Assembly: GCA_027946555.1 (NCBI GenBank)
Contig: JAPEVC010000101.1
Location: forward strand, 60,176 to 124,175
DNA length: 64,000 bases
Reading direction: 5' to 3'
Source: Gnomoniopsis sp. IMI 355080
Lineage: Eukaryota; Ascomycota; Sordariomycetes; Diaporthales; Gnomoniaceae
Both the position numbers and the translations under genes were made by a program. The notes under the pieces were generated by a model. It saw nothing but the letters and a program-made list of their open reading frames with translations. It made no database searches and was not told the origin of the DNA. Shown here in pieces: positions 12,301 through 22,626 of the stretch. Every line of letters begins with the position of its first letter. The first letter of the stretch is position 1.

Positions 12301-14004
12301 GTTACCTGGGCCTTGATCGCTTCGTGGAAATTGACACTTGTCATGATGGCTTCCTTCCCAGTTGTGTATGCTGCCACAAGATCAAGTGCAGAGATAAGCT
12401 CGAAATGGGAGGCCAGAACAAACACCATGGGGGAGGCTGCGGGGTCGGTGTCTTCAGAGACCTTCATGAACATCCGGGTGGTGAGGGCGTTGACTTTAGA
12501 GAATTACTTCAGCCACAAGCATGCCTCCACAGCCGATGATGCTTATCGTGTTGGCACCCAGAGAGCTTTGTGGACTGGACTATTTTACGGGCTGAGTCAG
12601 GCCTTGTCTTGGTGGGACACGGCTCTTATAATCTGGTATGCCACGGTCCTTATCACCATGAAGGGGTCGACCACCACGATCACAAGCGTTACGACAACTA
12701 TCAACTTGCTTTTGTTTGCCATTGGAACCGCTGCGGCAAATCTGGGTAACATGCCTCAGCTTGCCCAGGCAAAAGCAACGGCCATCCAGATTCTTTACTA
12801 CGCCACCCTGAGCTATCGAAACAGCCACGAGGGTCGTGGAGAGGAGAGGGTCTTGACACCGTTTCCAGTCGAGATGAGAGGCTTGCAATTCGCCTATCAT
12901 GCTGCTCAAGCTAATGAAGAGGGTCCCCACAAGGTATTAAGGAATGTGAACCTGTTGATCAACCAGGGCGAGTATGTCACCATCGTGGGTGCGTCAGGTT
13001 GCGGCAAGAGCACCATCGCCAACCTGCTCCTACGGCTTTACGAGCCACTCGGTAGTCCCGCGACGGACGGCACAACCAGAGACTCCATTCATACAGACTT
13101 TGTTTCCCGTCCTGCCCAAACGAGGGCTCTTCATCCGGCCTCTCTCAGCTTCGCACATATTCCAGCCCACGAAGTCTCGACACCCATCCTCCGCACCCAC
13201 ATAGCATCCGTACCTCAACATGCCTTCCTCTTCCCCACGTCGGTACTCGAGAATATCGTATACGGACTCCACCCGGACTCACCATATCGCAGTATGACCG
13301 CTGTTGTTGCCGCCGCCAAGCTCGCCTGCATTCACGACTTCATAATTTCACTGCCTAATGGCTACTTGACCTTTGTCGGAGAAGGCGGTGTCGGCCTCTC
13401 TGGAGGCCAGGCGCAGCGGCTGAGTATCGCCAGAGCCCTCGTCCGCAGACCCAAGCTTTTGATTCTGGACGAACCAACAAGTGCCTTGGATGCTGAGGGG
13501 TCAGAGAGTGTGAGGATCGCCCTCAAGGGCTTGATCGATGAATCACGCAAGGCAACTACTGCGGACAAACTAACCGTAGTTTGTGTCACACACAGCAGGG
13601 AAATGATGCGAATGGCTGAGCGAATCGTAGTGATGGACCAGGGTTTCGTGGCCGAAGAGGGAGCATACGAGGAATTATTGGGTCGAAGAGGAAAATTTGC
13701 GGATTTAGTCGGTGGTGGAGCGTGGATGCCGTCAGGTGTGAGCGAAAGCAAGTCGAAAGGACACAAAAACACGCAGGTTCACACCAAAAAGCAGAACAAG
13801 GCGATGGATGAGGAGATGAATGTGGAAGAGGACGATCAATGGTGGCAAAACGATTCGAACGAAATAACCATCATGACGAACCCTTTCGAGTTGGAAGATC
13901 ACTTCATCCAGGCAGACAGAATATCGACGGCACGGGAAAACGCTCTGCGCAAGCTGGAGGGACCACCTCGACAAGTTGAGATACGGAAGGGGTCGAGAGG
14001 ATGA
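9306..14004 (+). CDS. Full-size ABC-B transporter, Ste6/MDR type, 1543 aa
   Basis: Proposed CDS is join(9306..9817,9885..14004), with one 67-nt GT-AG intron; splicing joins STIQ to FETRDLQLA without loss of frame. The order is TMD1-NBD1-linker-TMD2-NBD2. NBD1 has Walker A VGKSGSGKST near residue 423, signature LSGGQKQR near 531, Walker B LILDE near 552 and H-loop ITHD. NBD2 has Walker A VGASGCGKST near 1205, signature LSGGQAQR near 1342, Walker B LILDEPTSALD and H-loop THS. Both sites keep the catalytic Glu, so both look ATPase-competent. A basic, Ser-rich linker of about 160 residues separates the halves, and a charged tail follows NBD2. Full-size ABC-B proteins export hydrophobic drugs or, for yeast Ste6, the farnesylated a-factor pheromone. 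The linker makes a Ste6-like exporter possible, but the substrate is not shown by sequence. Plasma-membrane location is inferred. Confidence 0.92.
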
Positions 14005-14207
14005 GACCGCCGGCCGACCAGTGCGAGTAGGAGATCTACCTATCACAAACCCATATGCGTAGTACAGGAGACCAAAATCCTGACACCACCCGATTGTCTG
14101 GACATGACTCGTATATTGAAACTCAGGACAAGCGACAGCCGACCGCATCCTTACTATGTAGACAGGCAGTCTATGGATGACATGCATATTAGAAGGTGCC
14201 AGTCTCA

Positions 14208-14225
14208 ATGATACCTAGGTATCAT
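14208..14225. repeat. Perfect 18-bp palindrome ATGATACCTAGGTATCAT
   Basis: The sequence equals its own reverse complement over 18 bp. It is centred on the recurrent 10-mer TACCTAGGTA (14212-14221) and lies just over 200 bp downstream of the ABC transporter stop codon. It could be a protein-binding site or a short cruciform; function unknown. Confidence 0.8.
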
Positions 14226-14342
14226 GTCTCGACTAGCAAAGCACTGGACAGTCCGAACTTTTAGATCTGCCGTGACATTACAGGCACTTCCTTGAAAAGA
14301 TCTCGGTTGCTTTCATGCAAATCCCGGGCACTCTGGGAATGG

Positions 14343-14586
14343 TATCCTATTCTAGTGGCTAATAGCCACCCCAAAATCCTCTGCTATTTCCATTTATTCC
14401 CGATACTTAGCCCGTCCTTCGCCAAAAGCGTCACCCCAAACGCCCCCTGCCCCCTTAAGCCCGGTTCTACTATCCTATACTCCTGGCGACTAGCCATAAA
14501 ATTTCTACTATTCCCACTTATTCCCGCGTTGCCTAGCCCATACTTTCACCTAGAACGTTACCAAACCCCTCTCAGGTCCGGCTCTC
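14343..14586. repeat. Diverged 2-copy tandem repeat, period about 128 bp
   Basis: Copy 1 (14343-14470) and copy 2 (14471 to about 14586) share ordered blocks: TATCCTAT, then a GGC..CTA/TAGCCA block, AAAAT, CT(A/G)CTATT(T/C)CCA(T/C)TTATTCCCG, then TAGCCC(G/A)T, AA(A/C)C(G/C)CC and CCGG(T/C)TCT. Many differences are transitions. It lies in the ABC-MFS spacer. No coding potential was recognised in it. Confidence 0.7.
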
Positions 14587-15129
14587 GATGCGCTCTCATT
14601 TGTTCCCGATCCGTTGGATGACTCGCTCGTTGTCCCATGAGCATCACAGTCTGTCGGGCTGTCTTTTTGTTGGTGATTTCTCATGTGGTCGCTGTAGGGA
14701 AGTGGAGAAGGACGGCTTGCTTCTTTCAACACCTCCAAACTAGGACAGCCACGCCAGTCACACAAATCCAGACCCACGTACCACGGTGCCGGAGAGCCCA
14801 CAGCACATGTCACTTTTCCGTACGGTGGGTGGGCACCCTGAAAGCAAGGAATCCATAGTGGCATCGGTGAATCGAACCCTGGACGGCCCTGTGTCATTCC
14901 CACCTTCCTCTCAGCGCCTTGGCCGGTCTTTCTTTTCAGCCCGGTGGCCCCAATGTTCTGTCTAACGTAAGGAAATCTCCTCTCTGGGTATCTTCTCAGG
15001 AGTTATTCGTACTCGATGGTTGGCAGGCTTCCTTCCTAAGTGCGTGCTGCGCAATACCTAAGTCGTCACCAAAGCGAGCACACACACCAGGACCAATACA
15101 TACGTACACAACACGGCTCCTTCTTCATC

Positions 15130-17067
15130 ATGTCCGAATCAGGTAGCTGTCTTGGCGCTCCAGAGCCACGGAACGTGGGCGATAATATTCAGCAATGCCA
15201 AGGAAGCAAATCTGTGGCCGATCTCGCATCCTCAAAAGTTAACAACGACAGGATGAATGAAAATATCAAAACAGATGCCAGCAGCCATGGCTCACCAACA
15301 GCTTGCGACACCAAAACACCCATCACTTACCAATACCTCACCTTCGATACGACCCTGCCTTTGCCAAATGCTACTATCCGCGCTTTCACAACCTCGCAAG
15401 AACCCCCTTCCGATTTGGACCTACGCCCTTATACGAACCCAGTCCAATGGTCCGCCCATCGCAAAGCATATCACCTCGTCCTCTGCTGCGTAGCCACGCT
15501 CCTGACAGCCTACTGCGCCGGCTCGTATTCCCCGCCCGCCAAGTTCATGGAAGCCGAGCTCCATGCCTCGCGAATAGCTGTCATCAGTGGTATTACAACT
15601 TTCTGTACGGGATTCGCCCTGGCACCGATGTTTCTGGCACCCTTTAGCGAGATTAATGGTCGATATCCCGTTTTCGCCGCGTCTGGTGTTATTTTTGTCG
15701 TCTTTCAGATCGTGTGCGGGCTGGTGGACAACTTAGCAGGAATGTTGATTGCACGTTTCATTGTTGGTGTTGGAGGCAGCGTGTTCTCTACCATGATTGG
15801 AGGCGTCATTGCCGACTTGTGGGAGAAGGACGGCAGAAATACGCCCATGGCAATTTTCAGCGGCTCTGTGTTAGTGGGAACCGGCCTTGGTCCCATGGTG
15901 TCTGCTGTGATGGTCTATCGATTTGACGGGGACGCCGAAAAGTGGAAATGGGTATTTTGGCATCAGGCTATCATGGGAGGGGTGCTCATGGTGTTGATGG
16001 TTATTTTCTTCAAGGAAAGTAGAGGCAGCGTGGTTTTGAGTCGAAGGGCGAGGGCTTTGAATAGATGGTACGAAGCGCGGGAAGAAGCTGGGTACTGTGG
16101 TGTGTGGCTTCGAGATCCAGCCCTGGATGAATTGGCGAGTGATGGTTATGGTGACACGACGGGAACGGAGGACGAGGAGAAACGGGCCATACCCAGGCCA
16201 CCGAGAGCAGGGGACGTGGCCGAGATGCAACTAGTCCGTCTTCGATGGCGTGTGAAGTCGGATGAGGAACGAGCTTCTCTAGGGAAGATGATCTCCGTAT
16301 CAGTCTACCGTCCGTTTCACTTGCTCGTTACGGAGCCGGTTGTGTTCTCCTTTTCACTTTGGGTATCGTTTGCTTGGGCAGTGTTATATCTGACCTTCTC
16401 ATCCGTTCCCTACATCTTTGAGACGGTGTACGGGTGGGACGTTGAGATGGCCGGATATGTATTCGGGGCCATGATTGTGGGGTCTTTGCTGTCAACAGTC
16501 ATTGGCATCTGGCAGGATGAGTTGCTGAAGCACCCTCAATGGAGGGCCGAGAGTTGGGCGTCCGACGACTCGTGTAACGACGAAAGCCAGTCTACAATGG
16601 CAAGGACCAGATTCTACGCCATCCTTCATCGACACTTTCCCGCTGAGGCTCCCGAAAGCCGTCTCTACTTCACCTGTATCACCGCCACACTTCTCCCCAT
16701 CGGGCTTTTTATCTTCGGCTTCACCTCGACACCGGAGATCCACTGGATCTGTCCAGCGATAGCTATTTGCCTCGGCACCATGGGGATCTACAGCGTCTAC
16801 TTGGCCACGTTCAACTACCTTGCGGATGTTTATCACATGTATGCCTCGTCAGCTCTGGCCGCGCAATCATGCTGCAGGAACATCCTTGCTGGTGTGTTTC
16901 CATTGGTAACGCTTCCTTTGTTTGAGAACCTGGGGAATGCAGGAGCTGGCGGTTTGTTGGGTGGCGTTGCCCTAGGGCTGACATTCGTTCCATGGGTATT
17001 GGTCTTCTTTGGGCCCAGGATCAGGGCCAGAAGCAAGTTCGCTGTGAATCTGGAGAAGACGAGTTGA
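15130..17067 (+). CDS. MFS transporter, DHA1-like drug:H+ antiporter, 645 aa
   Basis: Single-exon gene. The frame is open from 15040, but the ATG at 15130 (MSESGSCLG) is chosen because the upstream 30 codons look like leader. After an N-terminal cytosolic region of about 110 residues the first helix starts near residue 113 (YHLVLCCVATLLTAYCAG). Loop 2-3 carries a degenerate motif A (APFSEINGRYPVF), and helix 5 a motif-C-like GSVLVGTGLGPMVS, typical of fungal DHA1 (12-helix) exporters. A long charged cytosolic loop (about residues 300-400) separates the halves, and the last helices end in a basic tail. Relatives export polyamines, azoles and fungal metabolites; the substrate here is unknown. 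It follows the ABC exporter in the same orientation at 1.1 kb, with no sign of a biosynthetic cluster. Confidence 0.9.
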   Translation: MSESGSCLGAPEPRNVGDNIQQCQGSKSVADLASSKVNNDRMNENIKTDASSHGSPTACDTKTPITYQYLTFDTTLPLPNATIRAFTTSQEPPSDLDLRPYTNPVQWSAHRKAYHLVLCCVATLLTAYCAGSYSPPAKFMEAELHASRIAVISGITTFCTGFALAPMFLAPFSEINGRYPVFAASGVIFVVFQIVCGLVDNLAGMLIARFIVGVGGSVFSTMIGGVIADLWEKDGRNTPMAIFSGSVLVGTGLGPMVSAVMVYRFDGDAEKWKWVFWHQAIMGGVLMVLMVIFFKESRGSVVLSRRARALNRWYEAREEAGYCGVWLRDPALDELASDGYGDTTGTEDEEKRAIPRPPRAGDVAEMQLVRLRWRVKSDEERASLGKMISVSVYRPFHLLVTEPVVFSFSLWVSFAWAVLYLTFSSVPYIFETVYGWDVEMAGYVFGAMIVGSLLSTVIGIWQDELLKHPQWRAESWASDDSCNDESQSTMARTRFYAILHRHFPAEAPESRLYFTCITATLLPIGLFIFGFTSTPEIHWICPAIAICLGTMGIYSVYLATFNYLADVYHMYASSALAAQSCCRNILAGVFPLVTLPLFENLGNAGAGGLLGGVALGLTFVPWVLVFFGPRIRARSKFAVNLEKTS

Positions 17068-17344
17068 GTGGTTTAGACATAGAGATGACGGCCAGGTAGC
17101 GAGTAAGATACCCCATAATTGTTGACTTTAAAAGTAAATCTCGGGCAAGGTGTAAGCGAGCATTGCAGTCATATAACTTTGGACTTGCGCTGTTCTCAAA
17201 GATTAGGCCTTCAGAGTCATCTTGAGAGAAGCACTACTCTGTCTCTGTGGGGGACGTTCTGTGTCGGATCCCTGGGGGTCTCTCGTTTTATACGTCGTCG
17301 ACCGGGTGTCTTTTGGCATTTGCTGGCAGGCGAAAGCATTTGTG

Positions 17345-18088
17345 CTAACCACTGGCCTCCAGTACCGACCAGATCCCACTCCAAGCTTCAATCTCCTCGC
17401 CTGCATGATGTACCTCTTGGCAAGTGGGTATGAGATCATCAAGCGGAAAAGCCTCGTCGTCTCCCACCCTGAAGGTTCCCACCCATGTGGACTGCGAGGA
17501 ATCCCATTCCCATCTTTCAGCAGTAAAAATGTCGCCCACGCGCAAAACGGCCTGTGCATACTGGCCAAGCTGGACGAACATGCCTCTTTTCTGCTGTGAT
17601 TCGTCCTGAATTTGAAGGACAGTCCATTTCGCTAGTGCAGGCACGTTTTCTGAAGCGCCATCACGCCACAGCTCCTCGTAGTCAGTCTCGATGCCGGTGG
17701 CAGGATTGACCATGCGCCCGATCTCCAAAGTGGTACCATCTGGTTGGGGAAGCATATCGCCTTCATCGGTAGCGGATTCTGGGTCCCTGGTGCGGCTGTC
17801 GACCCAGTGTGTGAAGACAGAGTGAGAGACACGAGTACCATCGGGACGGGTCCTTTGAGTGGAGGTCGAGGTGCCTCCAATAGCCCAGTCTAGCTGCTCT
17901 CTCGCCAGAGACGGTGGCCCACTGGATTTGGTACTTGCTTCGCTTGACTGGTAGTGTCTGAGGGCTGTTTTGAAGACTCTGATGTCGACAAAGTAGTGGC
18001 CTGGAGAGGTCAGAACGAGGGTGGAGGTCGGCTCTGAGGCGGCATCTGAGCCCCAGCGGATGTGATGGCGGAATGACACAGTACCCAT
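17345..18088 (-). CDS. HRI1: HRI1 family protein, 247 aa
   Basis: Single-exon gene from the ATG at 18088. The N-terminus (IRWG..ASEPTSTLVLTS) leads into the FVDIRVFK strand, then QLDWAIGGTS, SHSVFTHWVDSR, a TLEIGRMVNPATG segment and a C-terminal WSGIWSVLE. This is the pattern of fungal HRI1, a two-barrel cytosolic protein first found as an interactor of the casein kinase Hrr25 in yeast. Its biochemical role is not established. Length agrees with yeast Hri1 (about 244 aa). The gene is head-to-head with the hydrolase at 18765 and tail-to-tail with the MFS gene. Confidence 0.85.
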   Translation of the reverse strand: MGTVSFRHHIRWGSDAASEPTSTLVLTSPGHYFVDIRVFKTALRHYQSSEASTKSSGPPSLAREQLDWAIGGTSTSTQRTRPDGTRVSHSVFTHWVDSRTRDPESATDEGDMLPQPDGTTLEIGRMVNPATGIETDYEELWRDGASENVPALAKWTVLQIQDESQQKRGMFVQLGQYAQAVLRVGDIFTAERWEWDSSQSTWVGTFRVGDDEAFPLDDLIPTCQEVHHAGEEIEAWSGIWSVLEASG

Positions 18089-18764
18089 GCTGCCAGGCGA
18101 TTGACGAGTGAGGTCAATGGAGGCTGGGGCTGGGAAGAAAAGATAACTTCGAGTATTACCAAAGGACCAGGTAGGTATGATGTGTATAAGCGCTTGGACT
18201 ACCTAAGCTGTTACAATGAAGATGAAGTACTCTACCTAGGCAATCACGGAGAGAGCTAGGGATAGGCGGCTAGGATCCGCCATCTCGGCCCGAGATCGGC
18301 AAGCACACTATCCTGATCTTGTCACGGTATAAGCACATGCAAGGCGCCCCAATCTAAGCCTCGGAACACGAACCCAGGTACTTGTACATTTGCAGACCCA
18401 TGATTTGTCTCGTTCTGATTCCTGTACCCATATCCACCTCACAACCACCTATGTAGGATATTTAGTTTGGCCGCACCCTGACAGCCTGACTGATTGATAC
18501 GCACCGGGGAGGGAAACTGGGCACCAGTAAGTACCTAGGTAGGGACCAGATACGTCATATGCAAATGCCCAAAGAAGGCAACTGCTCAGCTCACTTCCAC
18601 GATCACAACCCGCCATGTCAACCCACTGTATCCGACTGCCCAACATAAATAAAATTCGCCTCAACAATTCGACAACAATATAAATCAATCATTTCCAGGA
18701 CAGCCGAACTGTCACACAACATGACGACTACAAGCCTTTATCTCGCATTGCTCGTCACGTCACG
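18089..18764. promoter_or_regulatory. Shared divergent promoter HRI1 / hydrolase
   Basis: A 676-bp region between divergent starts. It holds an exact TACCTAGGTA (18532-18541), a near copy TACCTAGGCA (18233-18242), and a TATA-like TATAAAT at 18679-18685, about 80 bp before the plus-strand ATG. A 16-codon upstream ORF at 18721-18771 overlaps that ATG. No other gene is seen. Confidence 0.5.
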
Positions 18765-20264
18765 ATGTTGAATCCCACTCCCTCAGCCCTCATCTTCATC
18801 CGCCTATGCGTTTTCGGCATCCAATACGCCCCCTTCCTTTATATCCTCCTGCCACCGCCTCTCTCCATCATCGCCCTCGTGACTGAGCTGCTCTATTATC
18901 TCTTCATCTACCGTCGCTTCCAAGCACGTCTAGCAGAACCTGCACAACACCCTCCAGACACGCGCGAGGAGCGAGAGGCTCTCTTCAATCGCTGTCTCGC
19001 CAACATACCCGATCCCGAGAAATATCTGAGTCTGTGGGCACTGGGTGCAGATAAATCACAGATCAACAGAGACAATGCCCGAGAATTCATGCGCTGGGCC
19101 TTTGCAGACCGCAGTGATGCCGGCTCCCCAGAGATCGAGTCCGAGTTGAACGACTGCCTCGCCAAAACTGAACACCTGCTTGGCCGTCCCCTCCCTGACG
19201 GACGTGGGTCAGCTGTGCCTATGAGGCTGACCTACGACCCCGTCCATACTCGCTACCGCACCTTCCTCTGGTATCTCACCGTGGGCATCGTCGACTCGGC
19301 CACCCATGTCCGCATGCTATGGAGTGGTTTCAAGTTTCACGCTGCCTCGCTGCTCACCAATTTGATACATGTCTTCCCGCCTCGTCCCCTTGTATCTCTC
19401 GACCGCCTGAGCAGGAAATCTGCTTCCGCTGAGCTCAACCACTGGTATCGCCCACCTATCGCAACTCAGAGACCTACCCTCCCTATCGTCTTCTTGCATG
19501 GCATCGGGATTGGCTTGTATCCATACGTACACTTTCTGTCCGACCTGCCACCAACAAGTCCCGTCCTTGCTGTCGAGGTTCTACCTATCTGCATGCGCCT
19601 CACCCGCACAAATATTCTTGCGAGGCCAGACTTCCTCCGCCACCTTAAAGACATCTTGCGTCAACACAACATAGATCGCTTTGTACTGATTGGCCACTCT
19701 TATGGTACAGCGCTGGCCAGTCATGTTCTGAAAGACCCTGAATTGAGTCTACGAGTTGAGGGCGTTGTACTGGTCGACCCCGTCAGCCTATTGCTCCACT
19801 TACCGGATGTGGCCTACAACTTCACCAGGAGGATGCCAACCACTGCCAATGAATGGCAACTTTGGTACTTGGCGAGCATGGACCCGGGTATTGCCTTGGT
19901 TCTGGGTCGCCATTTCTTCTGGCGGGAGAACATCATATGGAAAGACGAGCTGGTCACCAAGGGAGACTCAAAGCGCAACGCGGCTGTCTGTCTGTCATCA
20001 CGGGACCTCATCGTCGATACCATCACCTTGGCACGCTATCTCATACATGAAGAAGGGCTGACGGAGCTTGGGCAACACCAGAGCCTGGCCGATGATGAAA
20101 AGCTCGCCACAGCGCTAGACCAAGGGTCCACGGTCACCCATTCCGGGTTGGAGATGCTTTGGTTCAAGATGGATCACGCGCAGGCGTTCGATAAAAGGTT
20201 GGATTACCTTCGCATTATAGACGTTGTTCAGCGTTTCATTGTATACCCCGAGGCTGGAAGATGA
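18765..20264 (+). CDS. Alpha/beta hydrolase with N-terminal membrane anchor, 499 aa
   Basis: Single-exon gene. A hydrophobic N-terminal stretch (about residues 7-48, two short segments) suggests a membrane anchor. The alpha/beta hydrolase core starts near residue 240 with LHGIGIG (oxyanion loop). The nucleophile elbow GHSYGT places Ser312; Asp414 in SSRDLIVD and His471 in MDHAQAFD complete a plausible triad. An esterase or lipase activity on a lipid is inferred from the fold and anchor; no substrate is shown. Residues 50-230 have no recognised domain. The start is the ATG at 18765; an ATG at 18721 opens a 16-codon frame that ends across this start. It faces the NCS1 permease tail-to-tail. Confidence 0.85.
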   Translation: MLNPTPSALIFIRLCVFGIQYAPFLYILLPPPLSIIALVTELLYYLFIYRRFQARLAEPAQHPPDTREEREALFNRCLANIPDPEKYLSLWALGADKSQINRDNAREFMRWAFADRSDAGSPEIESELNDCLAKTEHLLGRPLPDGRGSAVPMRLTYDPVHTRYRTFLWYLTVGIVDSATHVRMLWSGFKFHAASLLTNLIHVFPPRPLVSLDRLSRKSASAELNHWYRPPIATQRPTLPIVFLHGIGIGLYPYVHFLSDLPPTSPVLAVEVLPICMRLTRTNILARPDFLRHLKDILRQHNIDRFVLIGHSYGTALASHVLKDPELSLRVEGVVLVDPVSLLLHLPDVAYNFTRRMPTTANEWQLWYLASMDPGIALVLGRHFFWRENIIWKDELVTKGDSKRNAAVCLSSRDLIVDTITLARYLIHEEGLTELGQHQSLADDEKLATALDQGSTVTHSGLEMLWFKMDHAQAFDKRLDYLRIIDVVQRFIVYPEAGR

Positions 20265-20657
20265 GATCCTGCAGAAGTCTAGATAGATGTACCAATTACT
20301 TTCATTTGTCCCTACAGCTTCCCTTACCCGAGGGTCCAATCCCGTGACTACACACATGTGCCGCGTTTACTCTGGGATGCCGTGGGAGGGCAGAAGCACG
20401 ATCATGCCCTTCAATTGGGCGAGGTCTGTATGTACGCATACTCTACATGAACCGCTGTTGTGAGTACAGTGGGCCCACAATAGGGCAGTTCATAATTAGA
20501 TAGAATCTTCCTTATGTTGCTCTTTTCTTCTAGACTAGTCAATCTAAAGCACGATGCATTATTCTCACCATAATAGCCTGCGCTGCTCGTCACAACCGCC
20601 AACATTGCCCTCGAGACTATTCCGTCTATCTTGCAAGGGACAAAAAAAAAACGCACT
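20265..20657. terminator. Convergent 3' flanks
   Basis: About 390 bp between the hydrolase stop and the NCS1 permease stop. It contains an A9 tract near 20642 and short AT-rich stretches fitting two converging 3' UTRs. No gene seen. Confidence 0.4.
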
Positions 20658-22626
20658 CTACAAAGGTTTGCCATCGCTTTCAAGTGCCAATCTATCTTTA
20701 TCATCGGTTGCGAATCCTGTCTTCGCCCGACCTTGTTCTTCATCAGTTGTTTGTCCCTCAATCGAAGTTTGATCAAGCGCCCAAATCGTCTGTGTCAGCA
20801 AAGTCTGCTTATCAGGGACTATCCAGCTTAGACTGGTGTATAGAAAAATCGACACGACGAAACCAAACAGCCAATTGAAGGTGTAGAGGTTTCTGATTCC
20901 CGCGTCAGTCATAGCTTTGGGCGAGGGCTCATTCGTGCCACCGCTGACGATGGACAGAGCAAGTCCTGGCAAAAGCGGAGTGACGGGAACAATGAAAGCT
21001 AAGAAATAGACGGTTTCAGTCTCTGTAGTACAGTATGTCTTCAGATGTCAAGGGTGCGCTTACCAATGAAAGCGCGCCAATTGAATCCAGGCACGGCACC
21101 AGAAAAGCGATAACGACCGTGAGGATCATAGAGGGCGGGGATGTCGTAGTGTTGCTGCTTGACAAGCCAATAGTCCGCCACAAGTATGCCAGCGATTGGA
21201 GCAAGGAAGACTGAATAGCCGTTCATAAAAGACAAGAAGGTGGCGGCACTCGAAAGGATCTTCCAAGGTACCAACACCCAGCCTCCAATCAAGGCTGCAA
21301 TCATACATCCTCGTTTGATGTTCACCCATCGCGGAAAGAGGACGGTAAGATCATTGGCGGCGGAGATGGAATTAGCTGTAATGTTTGTTCCAACCTGTGC
21401 GATATACCACGCAAGCGCAGCAAAGAAGGCGGCGCATCGCCCACCAGTTCCGTAGTCCAGCCACAGGGAAATGATATCCAGGGGATTCCATAAGTATTGG
21501 CCAGTAAAGACCATAGTGCACGAGGTTGAGACGATTCCAAGAACGCCGCATACTGTAAAGATGAGAGGAATGAAAGGCAATTGGATGAATTGCCCGTTCG
21601 CAGATTTGGCGTAACGAGTAAAGTCTGGGATATTACAAGCGAGGGTGGCCCAAGATCCGGTGACCGAGGTCATCTGTTGGTCAAAAAGGGATTAGAACTG
21701 GGTACCCAACGACCCATAAGTATGCAGAGTTGTCATGTCTTACACAGCTAAGCCAAAGCCAGGCATATTTACTCCCAGATACTTCGGCTTCGAGCTTCCA
21801 TATCTCACCACCTCCACCGGCCTTGTGCAAACACCAGCCCATCGTCGCAATAGCAGCAACGGGCGCACCAATAAGCTTGATGATGAAGATGGGCCTTAAC
21901 TTCGTAGGGTGAATCAAGAGCAAAGGCAGTTGAATTATCCAAAAGAGAAAGTAAGAGCACATCCCTTGGGTGGTGATGCCGGCACTTGCTGGTAGATGAT
22001 TCGGAATATCATTATAGCTTGGGGCCCAAGCACGCAGCATCACGGTGATACACTGCGCTCCTGGTTGGTCCCACAAAGTCAGTATATGGTCCTCGACTTG
22101 TGGTGTTTTAATACACGAAATTGATATATGGAGAAGACGACAGACCGTTTGCGCCTTGGATACCGAACCAAAACATAGCCAGGATCGCGCGGGAGACTAT
22201 ACAAAAATAGCGAAAATAGTAACCGAAAGAACCTGTGGTTATGACACTGAAAGGAACATGAAGCTTCGCTCCTATGGCCCCATTGAGTACCATGGGGATT
22301 GCAACACAGAACGTGCCGACGATCCTTCACACACACAAAAAAAAGTTGACTGTCAGTATATGCACCTCGGTAGTTGGCATCTCTCTGGACCGGCCAAGAA
22401 GCAGCTTACATGCATGGAATTGCCTCACGCCAGCTCAGTCCAACGCTTAGGATAGATGATGCCGTCTCCCAAGTGCCAAGATTGATCGTGTCAGTGGCCC
22501 AGTAAGCCATTATACTCCAGATAGTCCAAGTTTGGTCCTCCGGTGGTGTCGGATCCATGTCATGATTGGTCCGGACATAATCAGGAGCAATGTTTGAGCT
22601 TGATTTGGGCAACTCCCACTGCTGGA
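20658..22626 (-). CDS. NCS1-family permease (uracil/allantoin type), 5' exon unresolved
   Basis: Five exons read as complement(join(20658..20998,21064..21673,21744..22060,22146..22324,22410..22626)). Every junction keeps frame and rebuilds family blocks: WELPK then DMDPTPPEDQTWT, IPCMIVGTFCVAIPMVLNGA, FWFGIQ with QCITVMLRAWAPSY, GSWATLACNIPDFTRYAKS, NSISAANDLTVLFPRWVNIKRG (shown in parts), and FLAPIAGILVADYW. These mark nucleobase-cation-symport-1 permeases such as fungal uracil, uridine and allantoin transporters, 12 helices in the plasma membrane. Substrate cannot be fixed. The exon at 22626 starts with two bases, so an upstream exon with the start codon must exist; no in-frame ATG exon with a suitable donor was found nearby. 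Either a distant first exon or a damaged 5' end is possible. The C-terminal tail is hydrophilic. Confidence 0.85.

Larger units (their letters stand above)
14005..15129. other. Intergenic with palindrome and tandem duplication
   Basis: This 1.1-kb spacer between two transporter genes holds a perfect 18-bp palindrome (14208-14225) and a diverged two-copy tandem repeat (14343-14586). The rest has no supported gene. The right end is the leader of the MFS gene. Confidence 0.6.

Noticed and set aside
14840..14960. tRNA-like T-loop GGTTCGATTC on the minus strand
   Set aside because: Flanking bases do not form a T-stem, acceptor stem or anticodon arm at the right spacing.
9306..17067. ABC plus MFS pair as part of a metabolite cluster
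   Set aside because: No synthase, oxidase or pathway regulator nearby; neighbours are housekeeping genes.
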